The translations under genes and the position numbers were made by a program. From Planctomycetaceae bacterium (GTDB lineage: Bacteria > Planctomycetota > Phycisphaerae > UBA1845 > UTPLA1), in contig CP030884.1 of NCBI GenBank assembly GCA_006969385.1, forward strand, positions 2,232,001 through 2,296,000: a stretch of 64,000 nucleotides of DNA, given 5' to 3'. Shown piece by piece: positions 34,180 to 42,401 of the stretch. The number at the start of each line of letters is the position of its first letter. Position 1 is the first letter of the stretch. The notes under the pieces were generated by a model. The model saw nothing but the letters and a program-made list of their open reading frames with translations. It made no database searches and was not told where the DNA came from.

Positions 34180-35442
34180 ATGCGCCAGCAGATCACGCTT
34201 ATTAACTATCTTAGCATTCCGCTTTGCGCGGCATTGTTCGCCGTTGCCACCACCGCGGCGAGGGCCGCCGACTGGTACCAGTGGGGCGGGCCCAACCGCG
34301 ATTTCCAGGTGCAGGCCAGCGGCTTGGCGGATAAGTGGCCGGAAAATGGTCCGCCCAAGGTTTGGTCGCGTCCCTTGGCGGGTGGATATTCGGGCGTGGC
34401 CGTCGTCGGCGACACGCTCTACACCATGACGCGCGAGGGTGAAAAGGACGTCGTACTGGCGCTCGGCACCAAGGATGGCAAAACCAAGTGGAAATACAAG
34501 TACGACGCACCGGTGGGTGAGCCGTACAACTTGGAATTCGGCAAAGGGCCACATGCGACGCCGCTGGTATTGGACGGTCGGGTCTATACCATCGGCTTCA
34601 CGACCAAGATGCACTGTTTGGATGCGGCGACGGGGAAAATGATCTGGTCGCACGATTTGATAAAGGACTTCGGCGGCAAGCAACAGCAGTTCGGCTACGC
34701 GGCCAGCCCGCTGTTTTACGACGGCAAGATTCTGATGCTCGTCGGCGGTGACAAGCACGGCGTAATGGCGTTCGACCCGAAGACCGGCGCGACGGCCTGG
34801 GCCGGGCCGCCGCTCGATATCAGCTACGCTTCGCCCAAGATCATTAACGTGGATGGGCAGGATCAGTTGATCGTGATGTCGTCGACCGAGGTGATGGGGC
34901 TTAATCCGAAGAACGGCGAAAAGCTTTGGGCAAACCCCTGTCAGAATCGGTACAAGAACAACGCGACCGACCCGATCTGGGGTAGCGATAATCTGCTATG
35001 GGTTTCGACGCAGCTGGATGGCGGCACGCGTGCGCTGCGGTTGAAGCAGAAAGACGGAAAGACCACAGTCGAACAAGCGTGGTTCAACGACAAGGTGAAG
35101 GTGTTTCACTGGAATGCGCTGCGTATCGGCAATCATGTTTACGCATCCATTGGCGGCCAGACCACGCGTTTCGCGGCCATCGATATGAAGGATGGCGAGA
35201 TCGAATGGCGCGAGGGCGGCTTTCACAAGGCCCTGCCGATTTACGCCGACGGCAAGGTGATCATGGTCGACGAAGAGGGGCAACTGGCATTGGCCAAGGT
35301 CAGCCCCAGCGAATTTAAGCTGCTTTCGAAGGTGCAACTGACAGAAAAGGTCTCTTGGACGGCCCCTACGCTGGTGGACGGTGTTTTATATCTGCGCGAT
35401 CAAAATCAACTGATGGCGTTAAATGTTAAGAAGTCCGGATAA
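34180..35442 (+). CDS. Secreted PQQ-type beta-propeller protein (BamB-like)
   Basis: This 420-residue protein has a signal peptide (LCAALFAVATTAARA) followed by a WYQWGGPNRDF start common to planctomycetal PQQ-like repeat proteins. Several beta-propeller blades carry the AxD/NxxTGKxxW-like motif, for example LDAATGKMIWSHDL, FDPKTGATAWAGPP and LNPKNGEKLWANP. No dehydrogenase calcium/PQQ catalytic set is evident. It is probably a periplasmic scaffold or an enzyme of unknown activity. GGAGG lies 7 bp before the ATG at 34180. A terminator-like hairpin follows at 35488. Confidence 0.82.
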   Translation: MRQQITLINYLSIPLCAALFAVATTAARAADWYQWGGPNRDFQVQASGLADKWPENGPPKVWSRPLAGGYSGVAVVGDTLYTMTREGEKDVVLALGTKDGKTKWKYKYDAPVGEPYNLEFGKGPHATPLVLDGRVYTIGFTTKMHCLDAATGKMIWSHDLIKDFGGKQQQFGYAASPLFYDGKILMLVGGDKHGVMAFDPKTGATAWAGPPLDISYASPKIINVDGQDQLIVMSSTEVMGLNPKNGEKLWANPCQNRYKNNATDPIWGSDNLLWVSTQLDGGTRALRLKQKDGKTTVEQAWFNDKVKVFHWNALRIGNHVYASIGGQTTRFAAIDMKDGEIEWREGGFHKALPIYADGKVIMVDEEGQLALAKVSPSEFKLLSKVQLTEKVSWTAPTLVDGVLYLRDQNQLMALNVKKSG

Positions 35443-35487
35443 AAGGTAAGCGAGTCAGATAACTCGCAAAGGTGACCCATAGTACGC

Positions 35488-35534
35488 AAGGGCAGGCACG
35501 CTAAAGGTGGAGTGCCTGTCCTTGGCAATTTTTA
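35488..35534 (+). terminator. Probable terminator of the beta-propeller gene
   Basis: AAGGGCAGGCAC and GTGCCTGTCCTT pair over 12 bp (one G-U), with a 12-base loop. A T5 tract follows after about 7 bases (GGCAATTTTTA). The separated T-tract makes it weaker than the other terminators here. Confidence 0.6.
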
Positions 35535-35612
35535 CAAATCGTTGGCCGCATCGATCCGATCAGGGCTAGGTATGGTACGTTCGCCATATCGATCCCGATC
35601 GGGTTGGTTTCT

Positions 35613-36584
35613 ATGCCATCTGCCAAGCAAAAAATCGATACGCTCAAGACTGCGCATCAGGAAGACCTGACCATCGCGCTCGATCGACTGCAGGAGGCCG
35701 AGACGGACCCCAAGTTTACGCCGCGCAGATTCGATCGGCATATTTACAATCCTCCGCTACCGGTGCATATCGAGATGACGCAGCCGGGCGGCATTGCGGC
35801 GACCTTCGTGGTGCGGCCCGTCGATTTGTGCGACGACGGCATCGGCTTTTTGCACGGCGGCTACGTACATCCGGGCACCAAAGCCAAGGTGCATTTGGTC
35901 ACCAGTGACGGCGAAATCGTGGCCGTGCACGGCAAGGTTGTGCATTGTCGTTGCCTGCATGGGCGCATTCACTTTGTCGGATTGCAATTCGATAAGCTCA
36001 TCGACGCCAATCTGATACTGGGATGGCATAGCGCGGTGGAGATTCCCGAGGCACCGGTCAAAATACTCGGGAATTTGGATCGGGGTGTCATTGCGACGGC
36101 GATGCAACGGCTGCAATGGTTGGCGATGCTGCCGGTGCCGGATGACGACTTGGTCGAGTTACTGAAGTCGCTAACGGCTCTGCTACGCGGCGAGCAGACG
36201 GTGCTAAGCGCGGATGTGCTGCTGGCGAATGAATCGATCGTGGTGCTCGATGAGGGCGGGCGGATATTGGCAGTCAATATCAGTTGGCTGGATTTTGCCG
36301 CGCGTAACGGCTACCGCGGTCAAGCCTTTGTCGGCAGCGACTACATGGCCAAGGTGGTGGAGGCCGCCGCCGTGTCCGAAGATGCGCGACAAACGCTGGC
36401 CGGTATGCGCGATGTGTTGGCCGACAAGATACCGGGCTTTACCTACGCGTATCCGTGCCCGAGCAAAGACGGCAATTATTGGTATCAGTTGCGGTTGGAG
36501 TTGAACAAAATCGGTCGCAAGCGCACGATCTTAGCGATTCATCGTAAGCTCGATACACCGAACGCGGACGAAGCGCTTCAATAA
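35613..36584 (+). CDS. PilZ-like plus PAS domain signalling protein
   Basis: This roughly 323-residue soluble protein has a PilZ-type N-terminal domain. RRFDR (Arg38-Arg42) fits the RxxxR c-di-GMP motif. DLCDDG (71-76) fits D/NxSxxG except that Cys replaces Ser. GKVVHCR and HFVGLQFD are typical PilZ strands. A helical linker (about 150-205) leads to a C-terminal PAS-like domain (ESIVVLDEGGRILAVNISWLDFA, then YWYQLRLELN). No output enzyme is present. It probably joins c-di-GMP and a PAS signal to a partner by protein contact. The ATG at 35613 has only a weak ribosome binding site, and a TTG at 35604 is possible. Confidence 0.75.
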   Translation: MPSAKQKIDTLKTAHQEDLTIALDRLQEAETDPKFTPRRFDRHIYNPPLPVHIEMTQPGGIAATFVVRPVDLCDDGIGFLHGGYVHPGTKAKVHLVTSDGEIVAVHGKVVHCRCLHGRIHFVGLQFDKLIDANLILGWHSAVEIPEAPVKILGNLDRGVIATAMQRLQWLAMLPVPDDDLVELLKSLTALLRGEQTVLSADVLLANESIVVLDEGGRILAVNISWLDFAARNGYRGQAFVGSDYMAKVVEAAAVSEDARQTLAGMRDVLADKIPGFTYAYPCPSKDGNYWYQLRLELNKIGRKRTILAIHRKLDTPNADEALQ

Positions 36585-36620
36585 TCTTGAACGATTCGTA
36601 ATCGAGTGATCCACAAGCGG

Positions 36621-37370
36621 CTACGCGCGCTCGTACCAATCCAGCGGCGCAGGTAATGGACTCCCGGAAAATTCCAAATGAATGACGCGGCGGTGGCTTG
36701 GCGTGGTCGCGGCCGATGAGGCGTGCGGCAACAGCGGGCGCATGGCGAGCACGTCGCCGGCGGCGCAGGTGCAGGTGTGTTCTGTTACTTGCTCGCGCAG
36801 GTTAGCGATTTCGGCGGCCGTCAATATGCCTGCTGCGTGGCCTTTGGGTAAGACGCGCAACGCGCCGTTGGTGACGTCGCAATCATCGAGGTGCACGCGC
36901 AGCGCGACCATGTTGTTAAGCACCGCTCCAGTCGCACGAACGTGCGGTACGCCCGCCTTGACCGACCACGGTCCGAATCCCGATACGTCGTGCTTCTCTT
37001 TGACGGCGATGGTGCAGTCCTGATGCCAGCGAATAGTCCAGTTGGCGGCGGAGGACTTGTCGAACAAGAGGCTACGAACCACAAACGCCGCGCGACCGAG
37101 CAGGCCGGTGGCGAGGTCACGAAGTGGTGACAAGAACGCGTTGGATTGCAATTCCGGAACCGTGGCAAGCACGCCGCGCAAGGCATAGGTTTGATCTTGG
37201 CGTTGAAGGCTGCGCGTGCCGATGTCCTTGTGGTCGTTCACAACGCTGCGGTCGAGCGCTGCGATCATCGACGCGCAATCTGCGTCTGAAAAAACGGCAG
37301 GTAACCGAACAAAGCCATCGGTATTGAAGTCATTCAAAATTTTCGGCACCAATTTCGTTGCGGTCGTCAT
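36621..37370 (-). CDS. Phytanoyl-CoA dioxygenase (PhyH) family Fe(II)/2-oxoglutarate enzyme
   Basis: This 249-residue protein has a double-stranded beta-helix fold with the iron-binding triad readable as WHQD (His and Asp) and LLPHASS (distal His). The 2-oxoglutarate-binding Arg is in HRRVIHLEFS. The strand GALRVLPKGH is also characteristic. Such enzymes hydroxylate small molecules or sugar/lipid precursors. Its start overlaps the stop of the upstream glycosyltransferase by four bases (ATGA at 37367-37370), so it may modify a glycan or lipid made by that pathway. The substrate is unknown. Confidence 0.88.
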   Translation of the reverse strand: MTTATKLVPKILNDFNTDGFVRLPAVFSDADCASMIAALDRSVVNDHKDIGTRSLQRQDQTYALRGVLATVPELQSNAFLSPLRDLATGLLGRAAFVVRSLLFDKSSAANWTIRWHQDCTIAVKEKHDVSGFGPWSVKAGVPHVRATGAVLNNMVALRVHLDDCDVTNGALRVLPKGHAAGILTAAEIANLREQVTEHTCTCAAGDVLAMRPLLPHASSAATTPSHRRVIHLEFSGSPLPAPLDWYERA

Positions 37371-38701
37371 GTCGATCGATCTTTCAGCAGGCCGGTCATA
37401 AACGTTGCCAGCTTTTCCGTTTGTTCCCGTCGACTGTACGCCCGAAACCCGGCACCGAGTTCGAGTGCGGCGGTGGGTCGTGTTTGTAGATAGGTCTGCA
37501 GGGCATTGATGGCGTCGATAAGTCGATTGGGGTCGTCAAAATCGGCAAAAAACGAGCGGTCCGGCACGAACTGGCGCAGCAGTTGGCCGTCGTTGCTTTC
37601 CGGCGTTGTTTCGATGCACAGAATCGGATGACCCGTCTGCACGTACTCGAATAGTTTGGCGTTATGGCCCCAGTGGCCGACGTAGTCACCAACGAGTAGG
37701 AGCAGGGCATCGGCATCGCGCATGGCGCTGCGGGCGGTGGCGCGATCGACGAGACCGGTGGTGGTGACGGTATTGCCGAGATTCAACGATATGAGGTAAT
37801 CGCGCGAGAGGTTGCCGATGAAGTCGAAGCGAAAGCAGCTCAAGGTGTCGTTCGATGATTCGTGCACGCGTTGTATTAGATCGAAAAAACGGTCGGGATG
37901 ATTGCGCGCGATTACGGTGCCGACATGGGCGATCGTGAGCGTTCTTGACGCGCTCGGCGTCGTAGCGTTTGGCTCGGTAGCATTCTCAACCTGAGCGGCT
38001 TCAGTCTCATCTCTATATGCAACAGCGGCTGACATTTCACCGCGCTCGTCGGCTTCGGGGAAGTAACCATTGGCGACGACGGCGACGCGCCGTTGATCCA
38101 GACCGTGCTCGGCGATCATGGCACGGGCCATATTGTCAGAAACGGTGGTGATACCGCGCGCCGCGCTTACGCACGCGCGTTCTAGCGCTTCGTGTTTCGC
38201 TCGTTGCTTGGCATTGTCCGGCGCGTAGCCACCTTCGCCGAGCCAACGATCGCGGTAGTCGAGCACGAGCGGCACATTGAGGAGATTGGCGGCGGCGGCG
38301 CCTAACGTTGCCGCGCTCGCCGGTGGAAAGCTGGCCAGCACGATATCGGCGTCGATTTGTTGGCGCTTTTCGGCCAAGTGAGCCTCCGCCGCCTTACGCC
38401 ATTTAACAAATCGATCCGGAAAGATAAAACGTCGCGCAAATGACTTCCAAGCCGGCGGCGATACGCGCGGGTCGTAATCGGCGAACGCGGGGCTGTCTTT
38501 TTTGAGCGGGTCGGCCACGGGATATGTAGACACGCCATCCAGCACCGGCGGCGGACCGTGTTCGGCGCATAAAACGCTCACACGCCAGTCGAGTTTCGCC
38601 AAATATTGAGCGAACGCGACCATGCGCTCGGCGGCGGCACCCACGGCGGGTGGAAACCAATAACTCACGATGAGAACGTGCGGTTGCGACACGCGGCACA
38701 T
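37367..38701 (-). CDS. GT4-type glycosyltransferase
   Basis: This 444-residue protein has a GT-B fold. The N-terminal part begins HVLIVSYWFPPAVGAAAERM, the usual glycine/acceptor loop region of family 4 enzymes. DADIVLASFPPASAATLGAAAAN and PLVLDYRDRW follow. The C-terminal donor domain has LTIAHVGTVIARNHPDRFFDL, then NAKLFEYVQTGHPILCIETTPES with the conserved E-x7-E-like acidic region altered. It is coupled by a 4-bp overlap to the PhyH gene. The start is ATG at 38701; a GTG three codons later is possible. It probably adds a sugar to an exopolysaccharide or glycolipid. Confidence 0.85.
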   Translation of the reverse strand: MCRVSQPHVLIVSYWFPPAVGAAAERMVAFAQYLAKLDWRVSVLCAEHGPPPVLDGVSTYPVADPLKKDSPAFADYDPRVSPPAWKSFARRFIFPDRFVKWRKAAEAHLAEKRQQIDADIVLASFPPASAATLGAAAANLLNVPLVLDYRDRWLGEGGYAPDNAKQRAKHEALERACVSAARGITTVSDNMARAMIAEHGLDQRRVAVVANGYFPEADERGEMSAAVAYRDETEAAQVENATEPNATTPSASRTLTIAHVGTVIARNHPDRFFDLIQRVHESSNDTLSCFRFDFIGNLSRDYLISLNLGNTVTTTGLVDRATARSAMRDADALLLLVGDYVGHWGHNAKLFEYVQTGHPILCIETTPESNDGQLLRQFVPDRSFFADFDDPNRLIDAINALQTYLQTRPTAALELGAGFRAYSRREQTEKLATFMTGLLKDRST

Positions 38702-38771
38702 TGAACCGTTTGTGATAAGGTGCGTCCAACGGTATGTTGCCGAAAATGATTTCCGGGCGGCGTTTGGTTCG

Positions 38772-39956
38772 ATGGGCTCACTAACCGGTCAACATATTGT
38801 GATTGTTCCAGCCTGGTGGCCCACGACGGCGCAGCCGGGGGCCGGCAGTTTCTTTATGGACTTCGCGTCTGTATTTGCCGGTGCCGGCGCGCAGGTCGGC
38901 GTGATCTTTCCCGAGTTGATATCGCTAAGTCAGTTGCGGCAACCGGGCCCGAAACCCTTACGACCGCAAATCTCGTTTGAATCGTGTGCGGAGAATATTC
39001 CGGTCGTGCGCATTCGTGGGATGAGCGCGACGTTTGGGCGACCGCAGGCGTATATGAAGCGCTTTCGCGATTGGCTCGGGCTGGGCTTGAACGCATACGC
39101 AGAGAAGTTTGGCTGGCCCGATGTGATACACGCCGGTTGTTTATTGCCGAGCGGTTGGGCGGCAACGCATTTGGATCATCCGCTGGCGCGACGCGTGGTC
39201 GTGACCGAAGAGACGGGGCCATTTTCCGACGTGATGAAGCATCCGGCGCAAGTGGACATGGTGCATGCCGCCGCCACACGCGCCGTTGAGCTGGTGGCTG
39301 TTAGCGATGTTCTGGCTGCCGACATGAAGCAGCATGGCATCGCGCGCTCGATACGGATTTGCGGCAATCCCGTCGCGTCGATTTTTCTTGAGTCGGAGGT
39401 AACGACGGAAACGAATAATCCACGACCGCGGGCGGTGTTTGTCGGTCGGCTTACGCGCTTGAAGGGCGTTGACGAGTTGGCGACCGTGATCGAGCGTTTG
39501 GATCGGGAAGGGCATGCCGTCGATTGGGAGTTGATCGGGCACGGCGAACACGCGGCGGCGCAGCGCCTGGTGGGGCGTTTGCAGCACGGAACGCTGACGT
39601 TGCGCGGGCCGCAGGATCGCGCGGCCGTACATCAGGCGCTAGCGGATGCCGATCTGTTTGTGTTTCCGACGCACGTTGAGACATTTGGCATCGCCGTGGC
39701 TGAGGCACTGTGCATGGGATTGCCCGTGGTGACGACGAAGGGCACTGGCTGTGCGGGCTTTATCAACGATGCAAACGGCCTGTTGTGTGACCGAGGTGAT
39801 GCGGATTCGTTGTATAATGCGATGATTGCGATGTTGGGTCGGTGGCATGCCTACGATCGACGAAATATTGCCGCCGCCGCGCGGGCGTCATTCGGACCGG
39901 ATGCGATTGCCAAGTGTTACGCAGCGATTATTCAGCAGGCGCGGGAGTGTTCGTGA
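38772..39956 (+). CDS. GT4-type glycosyltransferase
   Basis: This 394-residue protein has a GT-B fold. Its N-terminal domain starts HIVIVPAWWPTTAQPGAGSFF. IHAGCLLPSGWAA and the linker VVVTEETGPF follow. The donor domain is typical of family 4: AVFVGRLTRLKGVDELATVIERL, LIGHGE, LTLRGPQDR, then LFVFPTHVETFGIAVAEALCMGLPVVTT, which holds the retaining-GT E-x7-E motif. It is divergent from the neighbouring glycosyltransferase (70 bp between starts) and lies 75 bp before the asparagine synthase gene. A role in surface polysaccharide assembly is likely. Confidence 0.9.
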   Translation: MGSLTGQHIVIVPAWWPTTAQPGAGSFFMDFASVFAGAGAQVGVIFPELISLSQLRQPGPKPLRPQISFESCAENIPVVRIRGMSATFGRPQAYMKRFRDWLGLGLNAYAEKFGWPDVIHAGCLLPSGWAATHLDHPLARRVVVTEETGPFSDVMKHPAQVDMVHAAATRAVELVAVSDVLAADMKQHGIARSIRICGNPVASIFLESEVTTETNNPRPRAVFVGRLTRLKGVDELATVIERLDREGHAVDWELIGHGEHAAAQRLVGRLQHGTLTLRGPQDRAAVHQALADADLFVFPTHVETFGIAVAEALCMGLPVVTTKGTGCAGFINDANGLLCDRGDADSLYNAMIAMLGRWHAYDRRNIAAAARASFGPDAIAKCYAAIIQQARECS

Positions 39957-40031
39957 CGGGTCGGTTCGGCAGCGCCGTCGCATGCAAACGTAAATGGGCC
40001 AAACACGCTTTTGAATTGAGATAACAAGTAA

Positions 40032-42062
40032 ATGTGTGGCATCGCCGGATTCTTATTGGATGAAATCAACCCCGCAGCGCCGGATTGGCTGACGGCGATG
40101 ACGCAGGCGTTGTTCCATCGCGGGCCCGATGACGGCGGCGGCGTGATATTCGGAATGAATGCCAAGCCGACGGTCGCGCGGCGCTTCCCCAAGCGCGACG
40201 ATCGCCCCAATTGGAGCTACATCCCGGCGAAAATCGGCATGGGCGCGCGGCGCTTGTCGATTGTGGATCGCAGTGATGCCGGCGCGCAACCGATGAGCAG
40301 CCCCGATGGGCGCGTGTGGCTGGTGTATAACGGCGAGATTTATAACCACGCGGCGTTGCGCGACGAATTGCGCGAGACCGGCGCAACCTTTCACGGTCAT
40401 AGCGATACGGAAGTGTTGTTGAACGGTTATCGCGCATGGGGGGCGGAGGTGTTCGCGCGCTTGGATGGCATGTTTGCGTGTGCGATCGTCGATTGGGCCG
40501 CGGGGAAGATGTTACTGGCGCGCGATTACTTCGGTATTAAGCCGCTGTATCTCGGGCGCTTCGCCGACGGCATGGGCTTCGCGTCCGAAATCAAAGCGCT
40601 GTTGATGTTGCCGGGCCAACCGGCAGGCATCAATGAGACGGTCTTGCGCGATTTTCTTTGTGACGGCCGGATCGATGCATCCGAAGAGACGATGTTCGCC
40701 GACATCTGGTCGATGCCCGCCGGCAGTTATGTTAAGATCGATTTACGCGGCAAGGGTACGATGCATGCAGGCGCAACGCTGCGTTATTTTGATTGGAAAT
40801 ATGTTGCGAATGATGGTGTGAAGCGCGAGCACGCGCTGCGCGAAACGTTAAAGGGGGCGGTTCGATCGCATTTGCAGGGCGACGTTTCGATCGGCAGTTG
40901 CCTGTCGGGTGGTGTCGATAGCTCGTCGATTGTGTCGTTGGCCCACGCGTTGAGGCAAGAGGGCGCGTTCGAGCAACTGTCGCAACACACATTTACTGCC
41001 GTGCTGCCGGGCGATGCGCTGGATGAGTCGTGCTACGCGCAAGCCGTGGTCGATGCGTGCGACGGGTTGGAATCGCAGCTTGTTGAACCCACGCCGGAGC
41101 GGCTTGTTGCATGCGTGGATGAATTGCTATGGCATCAGGAACAACCCTTCGGCTCGCCGTCGATTTACATGCAATGGGAAGTGATGCGGCTGGCCCGCGC
41201 GCGCGGCGTGACGGTTTTGCTCGACGGGCAGGGTGGTGATGAGCTGTTTTGCGGTTACGAAGGTTACATCCCGATACATCTCGCCGATCTGCTGCGGCGT
41301 GGGAAGGTGCGCGGATTTAGACGCGAATATAAATTTGCGCGGCAAGGTTACTATCGAAACAAGAAGCTGCTTAAGCACGTGATGGCGGCGCTGTTGCCGG
41401 CGGCCACCCGTGAAAAGTGGCGGCGTGCGGATTGGCTTACGAAGCGACCTTGGCTCGAGCCGGAGCTATTTATCGCGGATGCGGCACCGACGATGTGGGA
41501 ACGGCTCGGCATCCAGCAGGTAAACGAGCGAGCAAAACCGGCGTCGGCGTTTTCCGGACGTTGGTGGTCGATGATTCGGCGCGACTCGTTGCCACAGTTG
41601 CTGCGCTTTGAAGATCGCAACTCGATGGCGCATTCGATCGAAGCGCGGGTGCCGTTTTTGACGCGAGCGATGTTGATGGCCTCCGTAGGCGAGTCGGTCG
41701 GTGATCACGCGCACGGCGCGCCGGTCGATGCATTGGCGTTGTCGGCCGATGAGAAAATCGTCGATGGGCAATTGAAGGTAAGCCTGCGGGAAGCGATGCG
41801 TGGCGTGGTGCCGGAGCGCGTGTTGAATCGCACGGACAAGATCGGCTTTAGCGCGCCGACGGGCGCGTGGATGCGCGGCGGACTGGAGCCATGGTGGAAA
41901 GAACTGGTGACATCGCAGAGCTTTTTGGATCGCGGCTGTTTTCTGCCCAAAGGTGTGGTGAAGCTGATCGAACGGACCGAGGCGGGCGACGACGAGGCGG
42001 CGCTGCACCTGTGGCGGGTGGCCATCGTCGAGCAATGGGCGCGGCGATTTTTGGATGGGTAG
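40032..42062 (+). CDS. asnB: Asparagine synthase (glutamine-hydrolysing), glycan-cluster type
   Basis: This 676-residue protein has an N-terminal class II glutamine amidotransferase domain starting MCGIAGF (catalytic Cys2) with RRLSIVDRS and VYNGEIYNH. The synthetase domain carries the ATP pyrophosphatase P-loop CLSGGVDSSSIVSLA and LLDGQGGDELFCGY. ASE-type LLARDYFGIKPLY links the two. It converts aspartate to asparagine, or amidates another substrate in the AsnB-like proteins found in polysaccharide clusters. An insert around residues 35-65 makes it longer than E. coli AsnB. The glycosyltransferase neighbours favour a glycan-modifying role, but this is inference. Confidence 0.92.
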   Translation: MCGIAGFLLDEINPAAPDWLTAMTQALFHRGPDDGGGVIFGMNAKPTVARRFPKRDDRPNWSYIPAKIGMGARRLSIVDRSDAGAQPMSSPDGRVWLVYNGEIYNHAALRDELRETGATFHGHSDTEVLLNGYRAWGAEVFARLDGMFACAIVDWAAGKMLLARDYFGIKPLYLGRFADGMGFASEIKALLMLPGQPAGINETVLRDFLCDGRIDASEETMFADIWSMPAGSYVKIDLRGKGTMHAGATLRYFDWKYVANDGVKREHALRETLKGAVRSHLQGDVSIGSCLSGGVDSSSIVSLAHALRQEGAFEQLSQHTFTAVLPGDALDESCYAQAVVDACDGLESQLVEPTPERLVACVDELLWHQEQPFGSPSIYMQWEVMRLARARGVTVLLDGQGGDELFCGYEGYIPIHLADLLRRGKVRGFRREYKFARQGYYRNKKLLKHVMAALLPAATREKWRRADWLTKRPWLEPELFIADAAPTMWERLGIQQVNERAKPASAFSGRWWSMIRRDSLPQLLRFEDRNSMAHSIEARVPFLTRAMLMASVGESVGDHAHGAPVDALALSADEKIVDGQLKVSLREAMRGVVPERVLNRTDKIGFSAPTGAWMRGGLEPWWKELVTSQSFLDRGCFLPKGVVKLIERTEAGDDEAALHLWRVAIVEQWARRFLDG

Positions 42063-42401
42063 TGTGCCGTTTTTTTATATGGCTGATTGGTTTTCGTCCG
42101 TCGTTTTTCCAGTAATCGTTTTAACGATATCTCATGTCGCGGTTGTGTTGCAGTGTAGCGGCACGCTGAGATCGATGTGCTACAATCAATTTTTCTCGGT
42201 TCACGATAGATCACCATGAATGAATGCGACCTGGGATGATTGGTATGCATCCACCGGCTATCAGCCGATGCCGCAGCGCAACCGTCGCTCCCAATCGTGA
42301 AGAGATTTGGAACTGGTGAAATAAAAACATCCATGGGCCAGCACGTTGATGCTTAACCGATCAACGCAACGCCCACCCTTCAACTGGAGCATTCGCGACC
42401 G
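42063..42401. other. Intergenic gap with one degenerate REP-like unit
   Basis: This 339-bp gap has no gene. At 42252-42282 it holds a diverged copy of the palindromic unit seen at 24410 and 60195 (CACCGGCTATCAGCCGATG, then CCGCAGCGC). GGAG at about 42387 is the ribosome binding site of the next gene. I saw no clear promoter pair. Confidence 0.55.
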
